From Batillaria attramentaria (lineage: Eukaryota; Mollusca; Gastropoda; Batillariidae), in the NCBI GenBank assembly GCA_018292915.2, contig JACVVK020000055.1, positions 951,501-1,015,500 of the forward strand: a DNA stretch of 64,000 nt, given 5' to 3'. Shown piece after piece: positions 34,264-46,700 of this stretch. The notes below the pieces were generated by a model. The model was given only the letters and a program-made list of their open reading frames with translations. It did not search any database and was not told where the DNA came from. The position numbers and the translations under genes are program-made. Numbering within the stretch: the stretch's first letter is position 1; each line of letters begins with the position of its first letter.

Positions 34264-35871
34264 CCTTCAACTGTAACAATGCGATAATTTGACTGTCTTT
34301 GTCGGCAGTCGTGCGTGGCCCACCATGCGGCGTTCACGGGGTATTGTCCGGGTATTGTGCTGTGGGCGGTCGGTGGTATACCGGCTGCCGGCGAAGTGTG
34401 AAGTGAAGACAAAGCCAGGGGTGGTCGCCAACAAGAGAGGTGGGGGTCATTTTGAAGCAGAATAGAGGTCTTAAGTCGCGTACTGCAGGCCTTTGAAAAA
34501 CCGTCCATGCCAGGCAAAAGCAGTCTTGAATGAAAGACGGCCGCTCAATCAAAACGTCACTAAACTAAGGTTCTACTGTAATTTTGTTGTTGACATAACT
34601 GGGTAACTGGAACTTTCACATAAAAATAAAAGAAACAATTGTGATTTGTCCAGTCAAATTTCTTGCTAAAAATAAACACTGAAATAAATCAGTTTTTTGC
34701 TTCTCTGGAAAAGTGAGGAAAATCGACTTCAGCACTTCATCCATGTGAACAATGATCTGTTTTCTCTGTCATTTTCTTGGCCCATCTTAAAGATTTGGTA
34801 TTATTACCTGAATGAACCAGGGAGTATAAGACACTGCTACCAGCACTAATAGTATGCTTCACACAACACTAGCAAATCACTGCTTGACGTAACTGGTTTA
34901 GTGCACAAGGATGCACCATTAATAAAGTCTCACTTATCAAACCGGCTAAAAAGAAAAATCCATCTAACCTGCATGAGAGATTACTAGGTCAGCATTTTGT
35001 ATGTCCTTGGCAACAGAGTCCTTGTACCTATAGAAATCAACTGATGGGCTGTCAGGGCTGGCAGGCACGACTTCCGGCTCAAAGTTTCCACGTCCAATCT
35101 GCAGCAGCATACTGCTGTACCCCTTACCCCTCAACACCTGCATGCAGCATAACCAGAAATGTATGGCAAATTATGCACAGACAATTTAAAATGAGTTCAT
35201 ATTTAACAGTTCTGCCTGCTTCATATAAAAAAAGAACCCTGGCAGCAGGAATTGTTGATGCACTGCATTATGAGAAACACTGGTGGAAGGTTGAAACTAA
35301 GGCGTCAGGTGCTGACCGGTGTCAGCTGGAGGCGCACATTATCATGGACGGTTTGGCTATGTGAATTGCGCTTTGGCGGCACACACACACAGTGACTTCC
35401 CAAGAAAAATGTTGCATACTGTGTGACACCACTACGAAGTGTGGCTGGGTAAGTTGAGTCTGCACGAGAGGAACACCTGACAACGTGATTACAGGAAATA
35501 TAATGTACCTGACTGTTCTATCATTACCTTGCGTACATCTGGTGACGTGACAGACATTATCAACTGGTCGAATTCGGTCGTACCCACGGTGACAAAAGCG
35601 CCTTTTCCAGCATTCATTCTGGCGTTGGGTTGAGCGTGTGTCGTCTGCAATGGTAGTCCCGCAGAAAAATACGCGGCTATATGGGGGTATACGGGGTATA
35701 ATGCCCATACTCATGAGACAGGGCCGTTTTCTGGTCTTTATCGGTAATTGTTGGTGTTTTCTTTTGGATTGACATACAAAAGGATTGAAAATGTTAACTC
35801 TTAATATAGTTTGTAAATGTCCGTTTTACTCTCACTGTTTCACCGGTTCAACCTGAGAAAGTCCAGTCCGG
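34264..35871. other. Intergenic, no gene recognised
   Basis: Several frames near 100 codons (35044-35364 plus, 35322-35714 minus) lack recognisable domains and overlap each other on opposite strands. No inverted ends or RNA genes were seen. Confidence 0.45.
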
Positions 35872-36483
35872 GGTCCTACTAAAACCTCACCAGGAACAAC
35901 TTGTCCTTAAGGGGCCAAAAGCCATAGGACGTAAAGCAAGCTAATGATAATACTAAAACCTGCCCGGGACTGCTCACAGCTGTCCGGTGCTGCCCGGTAC
36001 CCGGCACCTGCCCGGGACGCTGCACGAACTGTCAGGGCTGCCGGGGTCGCATGGCGCACGCAGCACACTCAAACAACCAAACCTACACAAACACTCACAT
36101 CATTAGAAAATAACACATTATAAGAAAACAACAATGACAACACGTTTGAAAATATAACCCAAAAGAAATCTACCAATGAGTCTCAATGACCACAGTGGAA
36201 CGGCAATACCGTGCTGACTGAACACTGAGGGGCAGAACCGCAGAGTACATACACACATATATATTATTAATAAAAAATAATTTTAAAAAGCTTGACACGT
36301 GAGATGGAACATGTGTGAAACAAAAGCTAAGTAAAGAAATAAAGTCGTCAATTAAGGCCACATCCACTTTCTTTCATTACGCCAGTCTCGTAACCCCCGG
36401 ACACGGTCCCGGACAGGGATCCGGACACGCTCTGGACCTGACCGGGAAGTATTACAAGTCCCGGGCAGGTTTTAGTAGGATCG
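35872..36483. mobile_element. MITE-like element, CCTACTAAAACCTGCCCGGGA ends
   Basis: The left end GTCCTACTAAAACCT at 35873 and the right end AGGTTTTAGTAGGATC at 36468-36483 are inverted. A second internal left word CTAAAACCTGCCCGGGACT (35954) matches the inverted right end even better. Short GC-rich CCCGG words fill the left half. No coding frame. Confidence 0.35.
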
Positions 36484-37821
36484 CCGGTCCGTGCTCAGTG
36501 TGTCCGCAGTGGAAAAGGTCTAACAAAGAAAAAAACAAAACTGCTAACTTCATTTCAAATAATCTTTCCATGATTTGAAGGACTGAACTTGCTTATATGA
36601 ATTCGTCTTTTTCATATTACTAAAACTAATCTTTGGCAAATGAAAATATTGTCGACTGCAGAACTACTCCCTGTTATTGATGTGCTTTGTGAAGCATTCC
36701 TGGCAATCTTTTTTGCTTCGAAACATTTTGGGGGTAAGTTTTATCACACAGAAGCATTCTTATATGGTCATACTAATACTTGGTTGCTTTACTGCCAACG
36801 TAGATAAAAGGTTTGGCTTGAAATCAAGCATTGGCCTTTCCGTAAACAGTGGAATTGGGAGAGTCCAAATGAACAAATCGGGCATGCCGTACCGCATGGG
36901 CCGATTCTCGTTTGGACTTGGAGCAGCTGTTGTTTATGGGTATGTTTGACAGAATGCTGGCATTGTTGTGACCGAGGCCGTTCTAGGACTGATATGTAGA
37001 GGAGAACCTATAATTGAGTTTGGGGGTCAAAACGGAAAATGGGAAGACCAAACATGTTCACCATGACCAAATCCTGGTAGCCTGGATTGCTCACCGAAAA
37101 TCTCGCATAAACTAAATAGCAGTTCTCTCCTTCCATTGTTACGACAACGGTCATCATTTTAACCATTATTGTCGTATTGCTCGTTAGCTGTTTTCCCCTT
37201 TCCGCGGCCCCTCCCATTTGAGATGCGGTTTTTTAACGTGCACACTTATTGGGCGTGCCATGTGTCTACGAAGGAGAGATGGGCACCGTAAACGAGTCTG
37301 TACGTAATTTTACACGATTTGGTAAGGAAAAAATCCCACCAAAATTCTTGCCCACCAGGGATTCAAACCAGCAGCGCAGGATCCGATGATGGATGCCTTT
37401 AACTTAACCACTAGACCAAATCCCCTGTTGTTGAATGTGACAATGTGCTTGTGGTTAATCCTGTTTGTTTGTTCTTGTGGATTGAATCAGGCCAGCGGAA
37501 ATGCACACTAAAAACGTGTACTACAAGTACACCTGACTAAACGAGAGCGTGACTGGAGCAAGAGTGAACTTTTTCACTGGCTTGATTGCCCCGGATGTTT
37601 CAATCCCTACTCAGTAAAAGGTTGTACTGTTCACTGTTTAGCAGAGTGATCATATTGCAGATTAGGCAGTGATTCTGCTAGACTTTCGTCTTACACAATA
37701 CATACATGTACATGTACTAGCATTAGCAGTGTGCTTTTTCACGTCCAAAGTGACGGACAGAAATATATGCATGAATCCTAGCACCACTTTGAGCTCAAGT
37801 ATGTGAAACTTTCGCTTTCAG
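36484..37821. other. Region upstream of the RNF111 coding exons
   Basis: No 5' untranslated exon could be located with confidence. It contains a tRNA-like SINE head (37355-37432), an ACATGTACATGTAC run near 37705 and a frame at 36677-36949 without recognised domains. Confidence 0.4.
37355..37432 (-). mobile_element. tRNA-derived SINE head
   Basis: On the minus strand GGGGATTTGGTCTAGTGGTT (A-box-like) is followed about 55 bases later by GGTTTGAATCCC (B-box-like). It resembles the SINE at 16312-16719 in its TCTAGTGGTTAAG segment, with a different anticodon region. Confidence 0.5.
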
Positions 37822-37825
37822 GTTG

Positions 37826-40800
37826 ATGGAGGAAGACATTGTGGCAGGCAGCAGTCTAGGCTGGTCAGATGCAGCCCCACCTTTGCCTGCCTTACCTACT
37901 GCCATTAAGGTCTTTCACAGTTTCAGTGTGTTTTTCCTCAGTTTTTATTGACACATAATGACATATATATATATATATATATATGTAGATTACCATAGAA
38001 AAAGAAGGCTATGCCCAGGGCTCCCTAAACTGTGCATCTGTGCGTAATTTACGCACTGAAGTAAAAATTTACGTCCTAAAAAAAATTCGAGGGGGTACGT
38101 TGAAGCATTATGAACGCGATCTGTGTTTAGCTTGACGCACTACCTCTGCAGTACCGTGCGTACGCCTATAGGCTTGTTGTGATCGAATGAGTGTTCTCCC
38201 TTGCCTTGGCTGCGTTCAGTTCGGTTCTGTTTAACGCTCGCAGGCGTTAACTGTCTACTGCTGCAGATCGGCGGTTTCTACAGCCACTCGCGCGTAGTGA
38301 ACGTGCCCCATCTTTTCCCTCTGCGCACTGAAACATCCGGCGTACGTGCGATGTCGAAACCATGGACGGAAGATTTTAGAGTCAGTGCTCTTGTTACCGA
38401 TCGGATTCGCTTTCTCTGTGACGAATCATGCCACTGAAAAAAGTGAAAGTTCAAAAGACTGGACTTTTTCGTCAGTGGAAAAGTTGTGGAGGGGCTCGAG
38501 CCCTCGCCCGGCAGCGGGTGCACGGCTTTAACGTCGCATAGCTACGATTCAGACGTCGCATCAGAGTCGGCACAGAGCAGCAAAACGTAGTGTACAAAAC
38601 TGAATTGTACCCACTTCATTTAATTATATGATTTGAAGTTGATAACATTCAGTTTTGCACACACACACACATCTTATGTGTTCAGCAGTATTTACTGAAT
38701 TTATAATTCCATGCACTAAAAAACTTGAGAAATGATTCTGACCCTTTAAAAATTCAAAAGTGGAGGTACAAAGACCCCCCAAAATTTTGAACTGGGGGTC
38801 AGTGGACCCTTTAGGTCTGTAGCTTTTAGGGAGCCCTGGCTATGCCGGATTGCGCCTAGCCAGTTCACATTGTATTCTTAAAGACTTGAATTTTTCTTTG
38901 ATTTTTTATTGTTATAACCATTTCTTTTGCTCCAAGTATTCCATACACACACTTCCATGATGTTTATTTCTTATTAACAGGCTGAGGATCATGGCAGTGT
39001 GGAGGAAGACATAGAGGTGGATACAACCAACAAACCTGCTGAAGTTCTGTCACCAGGATCTGCTCTGGGATCAGGAGGCAATTTAGTGCAACAGCTGTGC
39101 GCACAAGCTGAAGCCATTGCTGAACACACAGTGGGTAGGTACTGAGGCACCCTGTTGTCAGGATTTGGGTCGGTGATGGACTTTATCATACTGGTGGGCC
39201 TGTCTGTGCATCATAGACGATAGCTCTAGGCTCAGAGAGATGGAGAGAGAAATTATTATCTTTAAGTCCCCTCCCCCCCCCCCTCCAACCCTTGTTCTGT
39301 TATACATACATGTGCTTGTGGTGGTAGCAGTGTCCATGCAGCACATTAGAATTTGGCACATTTTGTGTCCTGTTGCAGATCTTGCGAGGCAGAGTGATGT
39401 TTGGTCAGAAGACCTGCATGTGATTGATGTTCTTAGCTCAGTGCCACAAGACTCAGATACTGTTGCAGGTCAGTCTGTGAGAGTCTCAGCCATATGGGAT
39501 GAAGCAGATTTTGCTGCACGCAGCAGCAGGCTTCAGTGATTAAATACAAGACCGTGACGTTTCTCCAGACAATTCATCCTTTTACATGCACAGTGATGTA
39601 ACGAAATCTGCGTCATGTACACTTACAAGTTACATGCACATTACGCTGCTGCATTCTTTTTGGCGGGAGTTGTGTGTGTCCGTAGATTTCTTCTGAACTT
39701 TATCAATTAATGACTCGGTATTTTGAGGCATTGTGGGCATCCATAATCTCCAGAACAATCTTTCAGGATGTTTCTCTTGCTTCATTTTTAAATGAGTTAT
39801 AGCTCATTTAAAGATAACAGTCATGTTACGTTTTCAGACAAAAGAGTTGTTCAAATGTTTTTATTTTCTAGAGTTAGTCCAGTCATACTAATGTAATAGA
39901 TCTTGAGAGAGAGAAAGAGAGAGAGAAACAAGGAAAAACGGCCCCGTCCTGCAAAGTTGTTTCTCCAAATTTCATTTTATTTTGTCTGTTTTGTTGTTAT
40001 TGTTGCCGGTTCTCCTCTCTCCAAGTTCTACCAATGACACTAGATCCTCTATGACCTCGACCGATTAGTCACGTGACTGGGGGTGGGGCTGGGTGGGGGG
40101 GGGAGAGACAGAGGGTGGGTGGGTGGGTGTTTAGGAGTTTAACGTCCTTTTCCACCACGTATGGGTGATATCAAAGACGGGGCAATGAGAAAAAGGCCAG
40201 CACAAATATTTGGCCCAAGCCGGGATTCGAACTCTCGACCCGAGCATATAAAGTCCAACGCTCTACCTTTCGGCCACCCTGGCTCCCCAGAGAGAGAGAG
40301 AGACGTCAGTTCCGTGAATTAAACATTTGACTTCAGCCTCAGGCAGGTCGTCATACAGAGAGAGAGAGATGACGTCAATTCCGTGAACTAAACATTTGAC
40401 ATCAGCCTCTAGCACTGAGATCGTCTGAGGATGCTTGTTTATGTCTTGTGATTTCCCTGTTGGCTTTGTGGCTTCCCCGATTTAATTATTTTTCACATGA
40501 AATCTGGAAGATCTAGAGAGCTGGTGAAATGTCGGAGGCAGTGACGATACTTGCTGATTTTGTTTGTGATCTAAGTGTTTGACGTCAGCTTCACACTGGT
40601 GGTATGACAGATGATGCTTATGCATGTCTTGTGATTTCCCTGTTGCTTTTGTGACTTCCCTGGCTGAATTAATTTTGACATAAAATCTGGAAGATCTAGA
40701 GGGCTGGTGAAACGTGGACTAGAATACCTTGGATTGTACTTATGAAATCGCAAATTTGGAACTCTTTTGACCAGTGCTTCTCGCAGAAACTTGAAAAAGT

Positions 40801-43656
40801 TATGTTTATCTAAAAGTTCAGTTATTCTAAATGCTAAAGCTATAATAGTGCAGTAGTTCCTGTCGTATGTGCAGTTGTCACACTAGACAAAAACGCCGGG
40901 ATGATAAGTAATTTGCAGTAGTCTTTTCATAGATCTCTATTTGATCTTATGTGCAAACCACCCCTACCTCGGAAATTTTTTTTTACACAACACCAGTCAG
41001 AGCTACAGAGCTGTAGCACGAATACAGGCAGTGTGATTGGGTGCACTTCCAAAGTCTAGAAAATGAAGGAATTTGAACGTTTTCGAAAAAATTTCGTAAC
41101 ATGACCGATTTTTTTAAATCGGCGATAACTCTTCTGAAAATGCGGCAGGCTAAAAATCGTGAAAGGTAGCTCTGGAGAAGGTGAATTCCCATTTTATCTC
41201 AAAGTAAAAAGGCCTCCAGCGAGGTGGTTTAGGAGATAGCCATCATTACATCCGTCCACACACACAGCCACACACACACACACGTCTCACAACTCCCGCC
41301 AAAAAGAACGCAGCAGCACAGTGTGCACGTCAAGTGTCTATGACGCAGATTTCGTTACGTCACTGTGTGCGTGAAAGTATGTATTGTGTGGAGAAACGTC
41401 ACACTCACAAACTTGCTGCTGCGCGCAGCACAATCTGCCCCGTCTCATAAAGTTGTTTCTCTATAGAGAAACAACTTGAAAACCAACCAGACAAACAGCA
41501 GATATTTGGAGAAACAACTGTACGTGTTGGGACCATTCCTCCAGGTTAACTACTTGTACTGACCAGTAGTGGCAGTGACATATTGCGCCACCCATGTGCT
41601 CATTTTAAAGCCTTGCTGCTAAATTGTTATATTTGATGAAACATATTGTTAGTCATGATAATGTCAGTTGTAGATTCTTAATGTTCCCTTTGTTTTCTCA
41701 CTCTTGGGGTAGGTGCTGAAGTGCTGCCCATGTCACTGAGTGACCAGTTCCGAGGTTACATGGGTCAACTGTCCAACCTTTCACCAGGTGTATCATCAAC
41801 TCAGGCAGTCTGGGGCTCGGATCTTTCTGACGATGACTCAGCTGACGCTCAGAGTTCCAGTCAGTGGGGTAGCAGATCGTCCCACACTCGAGGTGTCCTG
41901 CATGGCTCAGGTGGAGATCCACATGAGACAAGGCACCAGCGTGAACAGGCAACTGGCCAAGGCCATCTGGACTCTGACACCACAATGGATTTGACACTGC
42001 CCCATAGCTCCACAGACATGTGTGATGCACTAAATCCTTACTCTCTTTTCAACCTGCCTCGTCCAAGTGCACATTGCTGCAACAGTAAAGACACAGAAAA
42101 GAAGCGCAAGAATTATGGTATTTTTAACATCAAAGACAGCACAGATGCGTCGAGTAGTAGTAGCTCTCATCATGGTAGATTGAGGTGTCCACAGTCTGGC
42201 CGAGGGGCTGCAGGTCATGTGATTGATGAAGCTCAGCAAATGCCAGAAGCAAGTATGCATGAGCTGTCTGATGGTGGTGAGATGCGCGTGCCTCCTATCA
42301 TGGCTGTACCTTCTGATCTCTCTTTACCCTCCTCCATGCGGCGTAGTGACATTCATGCAAAGTCTCTCACTCTTCCCCCCACCCTGCCTGCCACCTGGAC
42401 ATCTGGTGAGGCAGGAGACTCAGGGACCATTCCAATGGAGGCAGATCATAGTGGCCCAGCCCAGCCTACTTACCTGCTGATACCTGGACCTTGTAAGAAA
42501 AAATGTACAGGTATGCTGGCCTCATTGTTAATGTTACTTCTTTTTTTTCTGCCCGAACTCCTTGCCAGCTCCAATGGTATTCCTCCTGGGTCAATGGGGG
42601 AATCCACAGAGGGCTCTGAAGGTGGGGCATTATAAACTAGTGTCCAAAAGAAACGATACCAAACTGTTGTCAGAATGTTTTTGTGCAAAGTGATCCCCGA
42701 GGCCAAAAATCATAGGTTTACGTATCCCACGTCCCAAATACAGCATCTGCGCTCGGGAATACTGGAAACATTTGCTAATGAAATGTACCACTCTAAAATT
42801 TCTGTATTGTTCTGCTTTTATTGTATGTCCTTGCCAACCCTTGGTATCGTTTCTTTTGGACACTAATTTATTATGCATGAGGATGATGTTATCATGATGT
42901 TAAAGAGGTCCATGCAGTTTGAAACTGCATGACAGGACTGTCCTCCACAAGGGATGAATTAGGACATGCACATATCAACGATTATAGTTATGTGTCAGAC
43001 TACTAGTAAAAGTTTTGCTCTGCTTTACCCCTATTACCTAATGTTGTCACTTAAACTGTGCGTCTGTGCGTAATTTACGCACTAAAGTAAAAATTTACAT
43101 CCTTAAAAAAATTCAAGCTTAGCTTGACGCGCTACCTCTGCAGTACCGTGCGTACGCCTATAGGCTTCTTGTGATCGAGTGAGTGTTCTCCCTTGCCTTG
43201 GCCGCGTTCAGTTTGGTTCTGTTTGTGGTTCTGTTTAATGCTCGCAGGCGTAACTGTCTACTGCTGCAGATCGGCGGCTACCACAGCCACTCGCGCGTAG
43301 TGACATGCCCCATCTTTTTCCGCTTCTGCGCTCGAAACAATGGACGTAAGATTTTAGAGTCAGTGCTCTTGTTACCGATCGGATTCGCTTTCTCTGTGAC
43401 GAATCATGCCACTGAAAAAAGTGAAAGTTCAAAAGACTATGGACTTTTTCGTCAGTGGAAAAGTTGTGGAGGGGCTCGAGCCCTCGCCCGGCAGCGGGTG
43501 CACTTCGGCGTCGCATAGCTACGATTCAGACGTCGCATCAGAGTCGGCACAGAGCAGCAAAAAGTCAGTTTCCAACTTTCAAAACTGATTTGTACCCACT
43601 TCATTTAATTATATGATTTGAAGTTGATAACATTCAGTTTTGCACACACACACACG

Positions 43657-43720
<64 letters not shown>

Positions 43721-46700
43721 CAGCAGTATTTACTGAATTTATAATCCCATGCACTAAAAACTTGAGAAATCAGTTATTCTGACCCTTTAAAAATTGAAAG
43801 TGGAGGTACAAAGACCCCCTAAAATTTTGAACTGGGGGTCAGTGGACCCTTTAGGTCTGTAGCTTTTAGGGAGCCCTGCAAAGCATGTTAAGGTCACCTT
43901 CAGTTTACATGTAGTTCACTTCTGTATCATGTATGTGGCAGAGTCTGTTATTGTGCAGTCATGTTTATGGTTCTAGGACAGTTTGCCTCAATTCCTGGAA
44001 TATAAACAGGATGTTTTGTATACATGTACAATCTGAACTTGCTGTAGCCCTAAAGTTACCCTATTTTACTAAGGGACAAGATTTGGTGTCGGATATAGAC
44101 CTCTGTTGTTGAAATTTGAATTTTACAGGTGTTAGACATTTATTAGATCCTTGAGTTTTCTAAATTTACTGTATTTACCAGTGGATATTAAATTAAGCAA
44201 CCATTTCTTTTTCAGATCCAGGTGGGCGTGGTCGAGATGTAGATGTCAGCAGTTCAACATCAGGACGTGTCAGTTCAGTGGACAGACATTGTAGTGCACT
44301 CACAGGTTCTTCATCAACCCGCTCTCCATCACCCATTGTTGGCAATGTTGCTCTGTCTGACTGCTCAGATGACAGTGATGTGGAGGTCGTGAAGATAGAA
44401 ACAAGGTCAGTGGACTGAGGACTTGGTCATACTTAACTTACATCTTTGAATAACTTTGCATGTCAAGTGGATGAAAACAATCATGAATGGAGGTCAGCTT
44501 GCCAATATGGAGTGTGTGGGTGGTAGAAGAGGAGAAGTTGTTTCTAAAGTTTTCCGTAACAACCTCTGCTAGAAATGCATCATGACTCTTAAAGTTACAT
44601 ACCACAGCTTGATCAACTCCCACTGTGTCAAAAAAAATGTTTCGCACAGATCGAGTACAGCCACCACCATTGTTATTCGTCTGCTCCTCATAAACTGGTG
44701 ACATCCCTTCAGACGGTCACCTGGATGTGCCTGTCAGCATTGGACATCACCATGTCGTTAGTTAGTATTGCTTCAGCGTTAGCTGTGCCAGTACTTTGCA
44801 CGCATGCTAGGCGTGCAAATTGTAAGTAGGTCAGATTGACTGGATCAGCCGCTGACCTGTGACTACACAGGACAGAACCAGAAAGCTGTGCCAGCCAGCC
44901 CACATCGTGTTTACAGTTGTAGGGTAATTAGGTGTTACGTGATATCAGTGACCGTATCATGGCTTAACACAGTGACTTACTTACTTAGGCCCCTGGCTCC
45001 AAGTGGAGCATAGGCCATCGACAACCCTTCGCCATCGCACTCTGTTCTGGGCTATTCTTGCCACTCCAGTCCAGTTGGTCCCCTGCTTATATAGCTCTGC
45101 CTCAGTGTCCCGCCTCCAGCTGTTGTGAGGCCGTCCTCTCTTCCTTTTCCCCTGCGGGTTCCATGTCAGGGCTTGGCGTGTGGTGCTGGATGCTGGCTTC
45201 CTGAGGATGTGTCCAATCCAGCCCCACTTCCTCCGCAGGATCGGCTTGGCCACTGGTTCCTGCCCTGCTTGCTCCCACAGCTCTTCGTTCCAGATCTCTG
45301 GCCATCGGATGTTGAAGATGCGCCTCAGACAGGTGTTAAGAAATGTCTGGATCTTCTGCTGCATCGTTTTCGTTGTCCTCCATGTTTCGCATCCGTAGAG
45401 CAGAACTGACTTCACGTTGGAGTTGAAGATGCGAAGTTTGGTTCTTATGCTGACAACTTTGGATGCCCAGACATTCTTCAGCATGACCATTGCTGCCCTT
45501 GCCTTGTCGATTCTGGCTGTGACGTCTCGGTCTGTGCCTCCCTGTCCATCAGCCACACTCCCCAGGTAGACAAAAGACTCTACCTCCCTGATGGGCTCTA
45601 CACCGACTGTGACTGGTGTGTTGGCAGTGGTGTTGATCTTCATCAGCTCGGTTTTCTTCCTGTTGATCTTGAGCCCTGTTCCGGCTGATGTGGCTTCCAG
45701 GCAAGTAGTCTTGTCCTGCATCTGGCTGTGGCTGTGGCTGTGAGACAGGAGCGCCAGGTCGTCCGCAAAGTCGAGGTCATCCCGCTGCGTCCAGAGCGTT
45801 CACTGTATCCCGTTTTTCCTGCCTGCTGTAGTGGTCTTTATGATCCAGTCGATGACCAGGAGGAAGAGGAACGGCATCCCGGTCTACACCTCGAAGCTTT
45901 CTGACAACTGGCCGGCATGGGCAGTCCTGCAGCTCATGTCTTGGTAGGTGCACCGGATCAGGGAGATGATCTTCCCAGGAACTCCATAGGGCCTTAGCAG
46001 CTTCCACAGCACCTCTCTGTCTACACTGTCGAAAGCCTTCTCATAGTCTATGAAGTTGATGTAGAGGGGGGAGTTCCACTCCAGTGACTGCTCAACAATG
46101 ATGCGTAGGCTGGCGATCTGGTCAGCGCAGGACATGTTCCTGCGAAAGCCCGCCTGCTGGTCTCGGAGCACGGGGTCGACTGCCTCCCATCCTCTCCAGT
46201 AGATGTCTGTTGAGGACCTTGCCTGGCACTGACACTGTGACAGGAGCATGATTCCTTGGTAGTTGCTGCAGTCCCTGAGGTCCCCTTTCTTTGGCAGCTT
46301 GATGACGATCCCTTCTTTCCACTGGGCTGGCACCTCTTCCTTCTCCCAGATCTTGCTGAATAGGCTGTGCAGCATGTTGACAGCTGTCTCTGTGTCTGCT
46401 TTGATGGCTTCTGCTGGTATCTCGTCAACACAGTGAGGTTAACCACAATACCCGATAGACTTGCATTTAGGCTCATATCTTTGCAACGACGGCCCGGAAT
46501 GGGCTTAGATTTTGCTCACATCTAAATGAGACTATATTGTTTTCACCATAATAAGCTTAGGTCGATCTGTGAGCTTAGACATTTGCGGAATGTATCTTTA
46601 AGCTGAACATGCAGGTAATTTAATGGGTGTTTCTGATGATTGTGTTGAAGAGAAGAACGACATAGAGATATAATCTCAACTAATGTGTTAAAATGTGTCA

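Larger units (their letters stand above)
44976..46426 (-). mobile_element. RTE-like LINE fragment, 5'-truncated, with target duplication
   Basis: AACACAGTGA flanks both sides (44966-44975, 46427-46436). On the minus strand it ends with a TAAG-repeat tail (CCTAAGTAAGTAAGTCA region), as RTE-clade elements do. It encodes reverse transcriptase blocks: Asp-Glu-Ile-Pro-Ala-Glu near 46420, Phe-Ile-Asp-Tyr-Glu-Lys-Ala-Phe-Asp near 46050 and the Phe-Ala-Asp-Asp box at 45758-45769. The C-terminal Leu-Tyr-Gly-Cys-Glu-Thr-Trp and Gly-Lys-Arg-Lys-Arg-Gly-Arg-Pro segments follow. The endonuclease is absent. Confidence 0.85.

Noticed and set aside
42908..42928. ATGCAGTTTGAAACTGCAT palindrome as a regulatory site
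   Set aside because: A 9-bp inverted pair is expected by chance in 64 kb, and nothing around it supports a function.
45125..45409. Plus-strand frames across the LINE
   Set aside because: They are shadows of the reverse transcriptase coded on the minus strand.
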